64,000 nucleotides of DNA. Source: Diphasiastrum complanatum (lineage: Eukaryota; Streptophyta; Lycopodiopsida; Lycopodiales; Lycopodiaceae). The position numbers and the translations under genes are program-made. The stretch's first letter is position 1, and each line of letters begins with the position of its first letter. The stretch covers positions 37,310,976-37,374,975 of the forward strand of contig CM055097.1 in assembly GCA_029204225.1 (NCBI GenBank), in the 5' to 3' direction. Shown here one piece after another: positions 9,749 to 20,432 of this stretch. A model generated the notes under the pieces. That model was not told the DNA's origin, made no database searches, and was given only the letters and a program-made list of their open reading frames with translations.

Positions 9749-11293
9749 TTATTCATCCAACCTTTTGCCATCTTGATCATGCATGAACACTCCACCACAA
9801 TCATAGCAACTCTTGAGTTGATGAAGAGATGTAAGATCCATGCCTTGAATCTTCCCAAGAGTCACTCTTCCTTTGCCCTTTCCTTCACAAGACTCTCTCT
9901 TAATGATCACACCACAAAAGTTAGCAATCTCCCTCTTGATAGTTGCATCATAAGAAATGGAAGAATCTCGAACATTAGAAGCCATGAAAAGAATACATAG
10001 TTCCTTCAACATAGGAACGATTAAAGTACTTTTTCTTGTCAAACCTGGACTTCTAATCAATGATATAGGTAATGATAATGAACCCTCACTATCATTCACA
10101 AAAGCATCATTCAAAGTACATCCTACTTTGAACACTTCACATTCATCTCTCCCTTTTGACTTGAGATCTTCCTCACCAAGTCTCACGATAGAACCTTTTG
10201 ATCTACTTTCTTTATGAATACATGTGACACCACTTGTTTCACAAATGACCTTTTTGAACTCATCACATAAAGATACAAAAGAAACTTTTTCTTCGATCAT
10301 GCTCAAAGCACCATCTCTTTCCAAATGAGTAAATAAGTCATTAGCAACAACCATTCCCAAAGAAGAGTTTTCATCACCTCCATTGAAGAAGTTAGCTCTC
10401 TTCTTACCTTTTTCATTTTTGCACTTTCCATGTAGTTCCATTGAAGAGCCACCAAGACATGGAAATCTATGAGTAGAAGAGTTCAAACATGATACTAATT
10501 TAGCACCACATGACTCCATTTGACTAGTAGGTAGCACTAGTCCATCTTCAAGATCCAATGGATCCAAAACATTGATCATAGATTCACCAAAAATTGCCAA
10601 GTTAGCACAACAATAACTATTTCCAAGAAGCTCATTACATCTCAACCTAGATCTAGCATAAGGAAGTTCTTTAGACTTTGCATAAGATCTACCAATCTTA
10701 TTGATGCTAGGGATTGACTTTTGAAAGTTGAGAGACCCACCAACATCCATTTCATTCCTCTTGTTGGACATAACAAATGCATCAAGCTTGTAAAGTCTAC
10801 CTTGTCTATTGCCCCTAGCAATCAAGACATCTCCCTTAGTAATGAAGCAAACATCCCCAACAAACTTTGTCTTGTACCCTTTCTTTAACATTTGACCAAC
10901 ACTTAGCAAATTCCTTGAAAGTGAAGAAATGTAAAGAACACCGTCAAGCCTTGCATTCCTATTAGTAGAAAGACAAATAGGAATTGAGCCAATACCTTTG
11001 ATCATACACTCACCACCATTTGGCATGTGAACCACTTTCTTGGTTCCAACATAAGAGATCAAAGAAGTAAAGAACTCCTTGTGACTAGTCATGTGTGAAC
11101 TAGATCCACTATCTATCCACCATGAATCCTTGTCACTTCCACTTGACATCAGACTTGAAGAACAATTCATGAGAGAATCACAAGAATCTAGATCCTCATT
11201 AGAAGTACAAAAGTTGTTTTGCTTGTTACCTTCATTACTTTGCTTCTTATGACATTCTTTTGCAAATGACCTTTTATCCCACAATAAAAGCAC
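9749..11293 (-). pseudogene. Copia-2 protease and altered integrase/RT N-terminal region, frame open over 514 codons
   Basis: The frame starts inside the zinc knuckle (FAKECHKK) and contains a good protease motif (WWIDSGSSSHM) and the conserved segment down to GRLYKLDAFVM. After that, the integrase HHCC finger and DDE triad are gone: where Copia-1 has RLGHPNFKSL, this copy has GGSLNFQKSI, and SKSHRLAYSRS is matched by SKSKELPYARS. Downstream sequence, ending near GKIQGMDLTSLHQL, has no match I recognise but is shared with Copia-5. A long open frame with dead enzymes is unusual. Either it is kept by chance, or the product still serves gag/protease function. Confidence 0.65.
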
Positions 11294-12039
11294 TTGAACT
11301 TTGACTTATCTTTCTTTCTAAACGAAGTAGAAGAGGAGGAAGAGTGATCATTATGATCCAAGTTACCACCTTTGGACCATTTCCCTTTGCCTTTACCTTT
11401 GCCTTTGACTTTGCCTTTTGTGAAGAAAGCCTCTTCACCTCCACCTTGCAAGGATGCACCATCAAGCTTTGATTGCAACCTATGTTCTTCAGCCAATAAG
11501 ATTTCTTGCAAGTCAACCACACTTGGCAAGGCTCTTTGAATGGCAAAACTTTGCACAAGGTTAGCATGTTCATCTAGCGAACCATTCAACATAACCTGTA
11601 CTATTTCACCATCTTTTATGCTTTCATCAATGCATGCTAGATCATCACTTAAGGACTTAACCCTCAAGACAAATGCATGAGCACTTTCTCCCTCTCTTTG
11701 TCTACTAGAAATTATTTGCCTCCTTGGGGTCAATACCCTAGATGTGGACTTTGATTCAAAGAGTTTCTTCAAGGCATTCCATGCCTCACTTGCACTTTGA
11801 CACTTACCAACTTCCTTGAGAAGTTCATTGGTAACATTCATTTTAATGAGAGCCCTTTTATCCTTCTTATCAGACCTTTGTTGCTCTTGAACTGTGGGTG
11901 GTCTCTCTTCAGTTCTTGCAACTATGTCCATGAGTTCATTCAACTCAAGTAAGGATTCCATCCTCACTTTCCAGGTAGAGTAGTTTGATGAACTCAACCT
12001 ATCATTAGTCTCTAACATGATTCCACCATTGGAAGCCAT
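11268..12039 (-). pseudogene. Copia-2 gag, frameshifted in the zinc knuckle
   Basis: The ATG at 12037-12039 opens MASNGGIMLETNDRL, nearly identical to Copia-1 gag over the DUF4219 and UBN2 regions and the lysine/glycine-rich linker. The knuckle starts CFYCGIKGH and then loses one T near 11270 relative to Copia-1. This shifts translation out of the protease frame at 9749-11293. Apart from this base, gag looks functional. Confidence 0.85.
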
Positions 12040-13186
12040 GAATATAATAATTCTTCAACTTTTAGGCTCTGTCCTAATGCACCTAACACTCACTTTCCTC
12101 TCAACAAATGATGGATAAGGAGATCTCAGAAGATCTAGGACCCTAAAACACTTCTATCTTGAACCTGGCTGGTTTCCAAGCATAGAAAGGAAGATTGAAA
12201 CACATGCAACACTTTGCACACACTAAGAATGGATTACAAACTCAAACCAACCTGAACACACTCTTGCTTAAGCTCTCAAACTTTCCAGCAAGTGACCAAA
12301 TCAAGTTATGGTGTGAAGAGTTACTTGCATTCTTAGAAAATACACAAGACTAGGCTGCCAAGAATACCTAGAATTGAACAAACTTGATCAACATATGATC
12401 AACACACTAAGATGTTGATTCAACCTGTAAAACCACATGTGTAAACCACACTTCTAAAAGTTTATAAACTCCAACAGATGATAAATACAAGCTTTAGAGG
12501 TGAATGAAAGAGCACACTTAGTGAATCACAAGACTAGCTTCACTAGCTTGTCAAATCTTGGTGTTTAGATGTAGATCTAAGATCACTTCACATGAGAATG
12601 TTCCTCAACCTGTTAAGAACCTGAAAACACATTTGCATAATGGTTAAAACCTTCTAGAAAATGCTCCAATCAAATTACATTAGGAGAGTTACGTACATGC
12701 TCAACAAAGTACACCAAAATTATGCAAAAGATTGTTGACAATCTGTTCACCCAAAAGGGGATCTTTCATCCAAGTGGGAGCTTTGCTCAGCCTTTTGGAG
12801 AAATACAAAATCACTCAAAGAGTATTTGTCATCCACTTAAGGAGAAGGTTCATCCACTTAAGGAGAGTGTTCATCCACAAAAGAGAGTGTTTATCCACAG
12901 AAGTGGAGATTGTCAACAATACATTGAACAGAACATTGTTAGTATTGAATATACACAAGCCTCACAATCAACAAATGACTAGGTGTTATGATCCAATCCA
13001 AAATAGCTTCTTCTCAGCCTCTGATCTTCAATAGACCTGAAATATACTTTTGATCCACAAGTTCAACTCACAAAACAAAGGCTAGTAGGATTTGATCAAC
13101 AATGCAATGCATAATCATGCTAGAACTTGATCAAACATCCAAATATCACTATAAATGGAAATCTTACTAAAATTAACAACCAACTA
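12040..13186 (-). other. Copia-2 leader with tandem repeats
   Basis: Very similar to the Copia-1 leader. The repeat block (12765-12910) has about five units of the form TCATCCACTTAAGGAGAG, one more than in Copia-1. No coding signal was seen. Confidence 0.7.
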
Positions 13187-13198
13187 GCTCTGATACCA
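13187..13198 (-). promoter_or_regulatory. Copia-2 primer binding site
   Basis: The minus strand reads TGGTATCAGAGC right after the 5' LTR, the initiator tRNA-Met primer site. Confidence 0.94.
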
Positions 13199-13832
13199 TG
13201 TGAAAAAAGTGGATCTTGAATGGATCCAAACTCTCAAAATACTTGGCTAAGGTCTTTGCACAACAAGCTACAAAAGCTAGAAATGGCAAAGCATCCTAAT
13301 GGTACCTTTGATACACATGAACTTGACAAAGCATTCAAGAGACAAAAGAAACTAATAAAAGGTACTGATGGCAGCCAAAAACAACAGCATACCAGCCCTA
13401 CAACAGCAATCTACCACTTTTGGTAAGATCATACACAAAAGCTTGAAGACAATACACAAAGCAATGCTCTCAATGGAGGAAGAAACTATTGATCTCTCTC
13501 AACAATACAATAAGTTTCTCCAACCTATCCTCCACGAATTTCAGCCTAATGTAGGTGAGAGAGATGACTCTCTCTCCTCTCTCTAGAACTTAGGACCCAA
13601 ATTTAGGGCACCAATAGCTTAAAATAGCCAATTTTGGCCTATATGTCCCAATAACATGATTTTGGTGTCATTTCGAAGGTCCTGAAGTTTGAGACTTCTT
13701 CAACATGAAATACATACTAAAATAAAAGTATCTAGGTCTCTTTCACATGTGTGAAATGTTAGATCCAAAACTATGTACAAAAATTGCCAATTTAGGCCTC
13801 AAACTAGCTAGGAAATGTTGACAATTTTCACA
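13199..13832 (-). repeat. Copia-2 5' LTR
   Basis: 634 bp. Compared with 1541-2178 it has about 25 substitutions plus several indels (for example 8 and 13 bp missing here, and 16 bp extra near the U3-side palindrome). It is related to the Copia-1 LTR only at the ends and in scattered blocks. Confidence 0.9.
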
Positions 13833-15315
13833 AAGAGTCCATGGTTTACATCACAGAGTTCCTTGCTCATAGCGATCCTTCTATTCCTCGTCTTTTGGAT
13901 AAGAAGGATGATGAGTGTGTTGTTGGGGAAGTTCCTCAAGGAAAAGGAGCGATCATGAGAATGAGTGAGTCCTTCATGGAGAAGGTAAATAAGTTTTGTG
14001 AGAAGGTAAATAAGTTTTGTATTCTTAATAGCGAGGAAATGCAAAAGTGGATTTCGCTATACGAAGAGGCCAAGGCTCGTAGACAAACTGCTCGAGACAC
14101 TTTCAGGAGACGACATAGAAGACAACCATATCCACTTGACCTCGCCCGTCTACTCAAGAACATGACACTTGATTGGCTGCGTGATGTCCTTGGAAAAGCC
14201 TCGGCAAATAACCAAGAAGTAACAGAGAGAGAGAGAGAGAGAGCGAGAATATGCAAGGGGGCGATATTTATATATAAGGTATGATGATCATCATTCAAAT
14301 GTTAATTAAAACATTTGTATGTGCAATTTTGTACATGTTTGTTGTATAACTAACACATTTAGTTCTGTTTCGTTTAATACAAAAATTACAATGCACCTTG
14401 GACGCATGGACGACACTTTCGTACGGAGTGCATTGACATAAATACAAATACGTACGATTGTGGTGTCATGGCAAATATTAACCAAAAGAGTCGAGCAAGC
14501 ATGAGACGGACACCAATTTACTATCTTTTCAACCTGATTATTGTGGGACAATCAATGACATCCTCGAAGTTGGATTAAGACAATTCAGCTTTTTCATATT
14601 TGATATCAAATGGTTCCCAATGCAACTGTCAAGAAAGATGAGAGTGGTTATTTTGCCATTGACTCTACCAAGCTTTGGACAGATCAAAGCGATACGTTTG
14701 TTTTTTCTCGACAATGTGAGCAGGTACATTTCTTCTATGTCTTCAAGATGTTTATGCTCTTTTGTTATCAATCAATTGATTTTCAATGTGATGCAAAAAA
14801 TGTATATTGTGTATAGTAATAGCCAAGCGACTATAACATAGCTATGGATACTTACTACGAGTCAATAATTATGGTAACATCGATCAACTACAAGTGGTCT
14901 TTCACCTCAATCGCTTAGATCCCAGATGGTGGTACATGATGCAAGTTGTTTCTTGAAGTAAAAGAATTTTTGAAAATAGATATGTTGTGGAGGACATGGC
15001 ACTGCCAAGTGATGTATCTCATGAACAAGATCGTGATGACGAATTCGATGACACATATTTAGAGGATGATCATGTGCAAGCTTCACAAGCTAATGATGAT
15101 GTTGAGCGTGATGCATTATCATCGGATGGATCAACGACACACGACACACCTTCTCGATCTCACTCGTTGTCACCGTCGCCATTACCTTTGAAGATCATCT
15201 TATGAATGATGAAGCTATACGAGATATTTGAGTACAATTAGAGATAGACTCATTTGGTTTGGCGGATTTGTCACATGACGATGTGACAAATGATAACGAT
15301 GAACCACCAAATGAA
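13833..15315 (+). pseudogene. CACTA-1 transposase remnant, 3' half (DUF4218 end and DUF4216)
   Basis: The frame cut at 1540 resumes here: MVYITEFLAHSDPSIP, then DECVVGEVPQGKG and EEMQKWISLYEEAK, the C-terminal part of DUF4218. A degenerate DUF4216 block follows from about 14450 (YVRLWCHGKY, DIKWFPMQLS, CEQV), and after a probable intron near 14730-14890 comes LDPRWWYMMQV. An acidic tail follows to about 15315. Every block has a counterpart in CACTA-2 at 41773-43273. Stops and frameshifts rule out function. Confidence 0.8.
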
Positions 15316-15991
15316 TAAGTGAGATAGTACGATGTATTTCAACTTAGTGTAATATTTATCATATTGCTCACAGATCCTATTATACTTTGTTAATTGACTA
15401 GTTGACATCAAACAAAAAATCGATGCATGTGAATACACAATTTGTGGTCATCATTTTTTTGTGATACATAAATTTCTCTATTCACTTGTGCATATGGCAG
15501 CCAATGTGAATAGAAAATGGAATTCAATGTGTTGATAGGTTACAAATTTCAAAAGTGAGATCCATTTACATTATGTTTTATACCATGGTTTATACTGAGG
15601 GGCCTTTTTTTCATCAGTCTCGGTATTACCCTCGGTAAGCAGAGTGTCCTAGAATGCCTCTGGCCACATGGACTCTCTTTACAAATGTCTAAAAAACAAG
15701 TCCAAATTGGTAGGCTTATACCAAGGTCAGCCTCCGTATACCCCTCAAATTAGCTTCAATATTCTGATGTATGTTTTGAGGCCCTTAGTGAATTTATAAC
15801 CCTCTTTATATCCCTCTCTATAAATGTTTCAAAAACAAGTTCAAGTTTGGTAGGCTTATACCAAGGCCAAATACCGGGCCCAAGGCTTGAGCATTCCACC
15901 CCCGCCCCCCCCCCCCCCCCCCCCCCCCCTCCCCGCGACTCATTTCAAAAACTATCTTTAAAAAAAAACGCTAAAAAAAATCCTTGGTAAT
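15316..15991 (+). repeat. Region 3' of CACTA-1 with a direct repeat and a long C run
   Basis: No coding signal. A block of about 60 bp is present twice (about 15667-15731 and 15808-15872); both copies end GGTAGGCTTATACCAAGG. Repeated subterminal motifs are usual for CACTA ends, but no CACTA terminus is seen. A poly-C run (15899-15935) follows and is a likely weak point of the assembly. Confidence 0.5.
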
Positions 15992-16387
15992 TGTCCATCC
16001 TCTTGTAGTGCTAGCCCTCAAGCCATGCCATGTAAATGCTAGAGGAGAAGAGAGAAGCTGGTGACGTGAACCAAAGTTGTCGACGGGAGAATTCTCACCT
16101 CAATATATAGAGAGTAGATTCTTGTGCATGAACCCAGGCAATCCCCATGTAGACCAACTAAAGATAGATCACATCTCTTCATGCAGTCCTCCTGCCTATA
16201 TCCGTCACACGTACATGCACTACTCCATATGTCTCAATTAGAGTGTCTGGGTCCTCTCAAGGTAATCAGTCACAAATAGGTCTTAACATGGAATTAAATC
16301 TTGGCGTGACCAATGATCTTGAGCACTGGAAGGCCAATCTACCATATTAGGGCTATTCTAGGTCATTAGTTGAATATGGCCATAACA
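15992..16387 (-). mobile_element. Probable Ty3/Gypsy 3' LTR
   Basis: On the minus strand the LTR would start TGTTATGGCCATATTC directly after a purine tract (TAAGGGAGGAAGAA, 16388-16401). The other end (TGTCC on the plus strand, about 15992) is inferred. Internal sequence on the right ends a frame with VLRTELV and a stop just before the tract, typical of Gypsy pol ends. No second LTR was found. Confidence 0.45.
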
Positions 16388-16653
16388 TTCTTCCTCCCTT
16401 AAACTAGTTCTGTCCTCAGAACGAAAAAAAGAAGACATGAAATTCTTCCTTAAGCTTTCAACTTTTAAGCAGGAATGATTATTCTTAATTTGATCTCTTT
16501 TTTTCAATAAGTACTCAGAGACACAACGATTCTACGATCAAATAAAAGTTCATCACTTTCATGTTATCCCAACTACATGAACCACTGGGTGAATTAACTC
16601 TTTATTTTTGAGCCAAAAGCCAAAGAAATTTCATTGTTCTGATATTCTAAATC
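16388..16653 (-). other. Ty3/Gypsy 3' internal end
   Basis: Contains the purine tract and the last few codons (VLRTELV then TAA) of a Gypsy-type polyprotein. The rest is AT-rich and non-coding. It joins Copia-3 at about 16654. Confidence 0.45.
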
Positions 16654-17028
16654 TTATCCACATTTGAGGCCGTTACTTAGCATTTGACTCACACTAAGTA
16701 AATTCTTGATAATAGATGGAATAAAAAAGACATCCTCCACATGAATGTTTCTATTTGTAGAGAGAGAAATAGGAATTGTGCCAATCTCCTTGATTGCACA
16801 CTCACCATCATTGGCTGTGCAGATCACCCTTTTGTCATCTCCATATGCCAACAAAAAAGTGAAATGCTCTTTGTGAAAAGTCATGTGTGAACTTGCTCCA
16901 CTATCAATCCACCAAGGATCTAGATCTCCATCATTAGCAAGCATACATGAAGACATCACGAAAGCATTTGATATCTTTACCAAGTCATTGATAGATCTGG
17001 TTTCCTCCTTCATAAGCTGAAACCACAA
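16654..17028 (-). pseudogene. Copia-3 protease fragment
   Basis: Minus-strand frame with DPWWIDSGASSHMT (active-site DSG intact) and the downstream block ending IKNLLSVSQML. Closest relative here is Copia-1. The leader and gag are missing: the fragment follows the PBS almost directly, so about 2 kb was deleted. It is truncated on the left by Gypsy sequence. Confidence 0.8.
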
Positions 17029-17040
17029 GCTCTAATACCA
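17029..17040 (-). promoter_or_regulatory. Copia-3 primer binding site (one mutation)
   Basis: The minus strand reads TGGTATTAGAGC, the initiator-Met site with one C-to-T change, directly next to the LTR. Confidence 0.85.
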
Positions 17041-17686
17041 TGTGAAAGATTTCAGATCATTAAGCTCCAATCCACTCAGAAGATCTTTGGTTACAAAGAT
17101 AAATACTCTAGCAATCTCACAATGTAGAAAAACCAGCATCTACACACAAAATGAGATGCAAACACTAATAGAACTTGATCAAACATGAATGATATGATAA
17201 AGAACTATTGCTGTCCATACAGAACCAGCAAGATACTGTCATTCATGCGTGTGAAATTGAAAATAACAATTATAGATCATTCTACACAGAGAAACACAAG
17301 CAATTACAAGTACAGTGCACCAATGGATAGTAGAACCCAAGAAAACCATGTATAAGCATGAAATGAGATAGAGAAGAGAGAAGATTGCTCTCTCCATGAG
17401 TTACATCCTTATATAACGGGTCCAAAACCTATTTGGCCACTTGGCTTTCCCACCAAAATGCTAACTCTACTATTTTTGGGTCTAGATTCAATGTACCCAA
17501 CATTCAAATTTGAATATCCTAAAACTCACCTCCAAACTTTCCCACACTTTCAAAAAGTGTTTATTCGAATGAAATTTAGACTAATGAACTTTGAAAAGTT
17601 ATTCTCTAAGTCTAAAACAAAGTCGGCCTCATATGCCAAATATGGAAATATTGACAATTATGATCAAACTAGTTGAATCTTCCACA
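17041..17686 (-). repeat. Copia-3 5' LTR
   Basis: 646 bp, TGTG...CACA-type ends, same family as the Copia-5 LTR (25811-26428): long shared blocks around GGCCACTTG, CTACTATTTTTGGGTCTAGA and CACTTTCAAAAAGTG. A TATA-like ATATAA lies near 17412 on the sense side. Its outer end at 17686 abuts the first GIY-YIG copy. Confidence 0.85.
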
Positions 17687-18470
17687 ACATTGCTATTTTC
17701 GAATGGAGGAGAATGACGCACGCAGACTTAAATGCTATCAGCACCGATCTTGGCAGGAAACTTGGACACATCTCAGAAACAGGGGTGCACCTCACCGATG
17801 TCCCGCCGACTTCGATTGATAGTGTGCTAAAAATCCTTGAGAAAGAGATTGTTGACACATCAACCATTGCAACAATCAATTCACAAGTTTGTAATTTCCA
17901 ATGACTATAAATCACATTCTTCTATTCATATAGATTCTTACGCATCAAAATATGACTTGCGTACTGACATCATAGCCCATGGATCAGCAAATTTCACAAC
18001 GGACATTGCAACCACTATCTTCTAGCATAGAGGTATGCCAACCTTCAATCTACATCTCTCACTCCAACAATAATCATGTTCCATCATTAAGCAACTAATA
18101 ACCTAAATGGCATATTACTCACAGGATCCATCGACGACTCCAACGAAACGACAACAAACGAGCACATCACATTGTACAAAATAGCATCACACCTTGGAAA
18201 TATTGTTTACATTGGACAAACTATGGATTTCCATAGGCGTATGCAACAAAATTTCGAACCCCACCTAGAAAAATACTTTTTGACAACACTCATACTTGTT
18301 TTGTTGATGTCTTCCATGTTGAAATTTTAGAAGTTGTCAAGGACCGTTCGATTGCAAATAGATTATAGCACTTTTATATCGAGATGTACAAATCTCAGAA
18401 CATGAAAATTTGCAATAATTTGTTTGGTCATTCCTCATCCATAAATAGTAGGAAATGCATGGAGAAATAG
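17687..18470 (+). pseudogene. GIY-YIG nuclease-domain gene, copy 1 (decayed)
   Basis: Upstream exon-like frame: WRRMTHADLNAIST, continuing to about 17890 where CAA|GTTTGT is a plausible donor. After intronic sequence, an acceptor TTACTCACAG (18124) opens an exon with LYKIASHLGNIVYIGQTMDF, a textbook GIY-YIG pattern, with the conserved arginine in FHRRMQQ. Later, HFYIEMYKSQN matches the family's third motif. The catalytic glutamate codon before it is TAG (18366-18368), and one base is missing near 18252 relative to copy 2, so this copy is dead. GIY-YIG domains are single-strand nicking modules in repair enzymes, homing endonucleases and Penelope-like elements. No reverse transcriptase is nearby, so the host or element origin is unknown. 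Confidence 0.7.
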
Positions 18471-18662
18471 GTTGGAGAAACTTATTGTATTGTTGAGAGA
18501 GATCAATAGATCATTGTCACAGTTTCTTCCTCCATTGAGAGCATTGCTTTGTGTAATAGTCTTCAAGCTCTTTGCCATTTCTAGTTTTTATAGCTTGTTG
18601 TGCAAAGATCTTAGCCAAATACTTTGGGAGTTTGGATCCATTCAAGGTCCACTTTTTCCACA
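18471..18662 (+). repeat. Copia-2-family LTR fragment
   Basis: 192 bp matching the inverse complement of the first part of the Copia-2 LTR, ending CCACTTTTTCCACA. It lies in plus orientation without an adjacent PBS. A scrap of about 24 bp from a Copia integrase gene (18663-18688, matching 5023-5046) follows. Confidence 0.75.
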
Positions 18663-18688
18663 TTTGTTAGCACATGCTAAAGCTTCCC

Positions 18689-18848
18689 AGCTTCTACAAG
18701 AAACTATTTTGCAAATCTTTCACGAATCTTTCGAGTTGATCACGAATAGAAATATTTCGAGTTCGCGTTCATTTCTTTCTCATCCTTTGTCAAGTAAACT
18801 GTGCACTTTGTTAGTAGAATCAAGATATGTCTGATCAATCATTCTACA
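18689..18848 (-). repeat. Copia-4 3' LTR, truncated
   Basis: Repeats the distal 160 bp of 19346-19986 (about 95% alike, ending TCTACA). A minus-strand purine tract (GAGAGGGAGT) is adjacent at 18849-18860, which marks this as the 3' LTR. Confidence 0.75.
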
Positions 18849-18856
18849 ACTCCCTC

Positions 18857-19345
18857 TCAAAGTGGCAGTTGGATTAGCCCCAATCTTCTTCGCTGCTTCT
18901 CGAACAAAGCTTTACTGAGTGGCTTTGTAAAGATATCAGCTGTCATTTCCTCTGTGGGTATGAAGACTATCTTCAGTATCTTCTTCTCAACTAAGTCCCG
19001 AATCACATGATACTTGACAGTTATGTGCTTCGTTTTCGAGTGAAATACAGAATCTTTCGTAAGACAGATTGCTGAAGTGTTATCCATTAACAAGACATAA
19101 GTTTCAGAACTAGATTCATCAAATCCTTCCAATATCTGTTTGATCCAGATCAGCTCGTTTGCCATCTTGGTTATTGCTACATATTTTGCTTCACAGGAAG
19201 ATTGAACTACTGCTGTTTGTTTCTTGCTAATCTAGAGTATGGCTACGCCAGATGCTAGAGTACAACCTCTTGAAATACTTTTGCTATCATCCTTCATGGA
19301 TGCCCAACTTGCGTCATTGTAAGATTCGATGTGAAATCTCGTTGT
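18857..19345 (-). pseudogene. Copia-4 RNase H C-terminal fragment
   Basis: The minus strand encodes the end of a Copia polyprotein: MANELIWIKQILEGF, MDNTSAICLTKD, HSKTKHITVKYHVIRD and ADIFTKPLSKALFEKQRRR. Residues upstream (to 19345) include a degenerate SSCEAKYVA in place of SSTEAEY, with a stop near 19230. The rest of pol and gag is deleted up to the other LTR. This family is distant from Copia-1. Confidence 0.8.
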
Positions 19346-19986
19346 TGGGTCTCTGATTGAGTGAGTTTGTTACAACGAGTAGTGCACATATATTTATATT
19401 GCTACAGAACAGGTCTTTTGGCCTTTTAATGTTGTAACATTAGATATCTAATCGTTTACGAGGGTTGATATTCAAATAGATGCTCTGTTTCCAGGCTCAA
19501 ATAAATTCTATTCGCAAATTATTTGCGATAGTCCATCTCTTTGTCTCAGCTTCATGTTTTGCAAATTGTTCGCGACACTTGTCTCTTCGTTTTGTCATTT
19601 GCGAATTGTTTGCGACAGATGACAATTCTTGAGCTTGAAGAAGAAACCTAGAATATTTCACGCACTATTCGAGATTGTTTTGCAATAGGTGAGCTTGAAG
19701 AACAGTCCAGAAGATTTTGTGAATTGTTCACAAAAATTTCACGACATCTGAGATTGAACAAGAAACAAAATACTTCGTGACAAGATTCTATTCACGAATC
19801 TTTCGAGCTTCAACAAGAAAGCCACGAGCTTCTACAAGAAACTATTTGGCAAATCTTTCGCAAATCTTTTGAGTTCATCACAAATAGAAATGTTTCGAGT
19901 TCGCGTTCATTTCTTTCTCATCCTTTGTCAAGTAAATTGTGCGCTTTGTTAGTAAAATCAAGATTTGTCTGACCAATTTTTCTACA
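19346..19986 (-). repeat. Copia-4 5' LTR with an array of short palindromes
   Basis: The right LTR of Copia-4 ends TCTACA at 19986; its left border and the PBS are not visible, so it is probably truncated. It contains repeated near-palindromes: CGCAAATTATTTGCG (19513-19527), GCAAATTGTTCGCGACA (about 19561), GCGAATTGTTTGCGACA (about 19601) and TTGTGAATTGTTCACAA (about 19717). Confidence 0.65.
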
Positions 19987-20258
19987 GAGTGTTCATCCAC
20001 AAAGGAGACTGTTCATCCACATAAGTGGAGATTGTCAACAATAGATTAAACAGAACATTGTTAGTACTGAATATGCACAAGCCTCACAATCAGCAAGTGA
20101 GGTGTTATGATCTGATCCAAAATAGCTTCTTCTCAGCCTCTGATCTTCAATAGACCTGAAATATGCTTTTGATCCACAAGTTCAACTCATAAAATAAAGG
20201 TTAGTAAGATTTGATCAACAATGCAATGCATAATCATTCTGGAACTTGATCAAACATC
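19987..20258 (-). repeat. Copia-1/2-family leader fragment
   Basis: 272 bp homologous to leader positions 7790-8042 and 12875-13138, including TTCATCCAC repeats. No LTR or gag is attached. It adjoins the Copia-4 LTR end and may be the target that Copia-4 entered. Confidence 0.75.
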
Positions 20259-20432
20259 CCTAGAGCCATATCCATTTTTCAAGGTAAAGGACTCTTGAAG
20301 GCAATGTGGGAATGACTAAAGCTATTTACAAGCAAATTTCACCTTGGGATTAAGGCAACAAAATTCCAACACCGAATATCTATTTTGTAAGGCTATCACT
20401 TCACATTAGAATTTAATGAGAGCTTATCGACT
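20259..20432. other. Unassigned spacer
   Basis: AT-rich sequence between the leader fragment and the hairpin. I see no coding signal or repeat. Confidence 0.4.

Larger units (their letters stand above)
1541..13832 (-). mobile_element. Copia-2: old Copia with gag-PR and a decayed pol, carrying nested Copia-1
   Basis: Minus-strand LTR retrotransposon bounded by LTRs 1541-2178 and 13199-13832. Flanking 5-mers are AAGTG (1536-1540) and AAGAG (13833-13837), a target-site duplication with one change; CACTA-2 supports AAGAG as the original. The PBS (13187-13198) matches initiator tRNA-Met and the PPT lies at 2179-2190. The LTRs differ at about 25 positions plus several indels, roughly 4%. Internal order on the minus strand is leader, gag, protease, then a pol region without catalytic motifs. 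Copia-1 sits inside its 3' internal region. Without pol it would need a helper element. Confidence 0.88.

Noticed and set aside
19510-19735. CRISPR-like array
   Set aside because: Repeats are short, imperfect palindromes in a plant LTR, without uniform spacers or cas genes.
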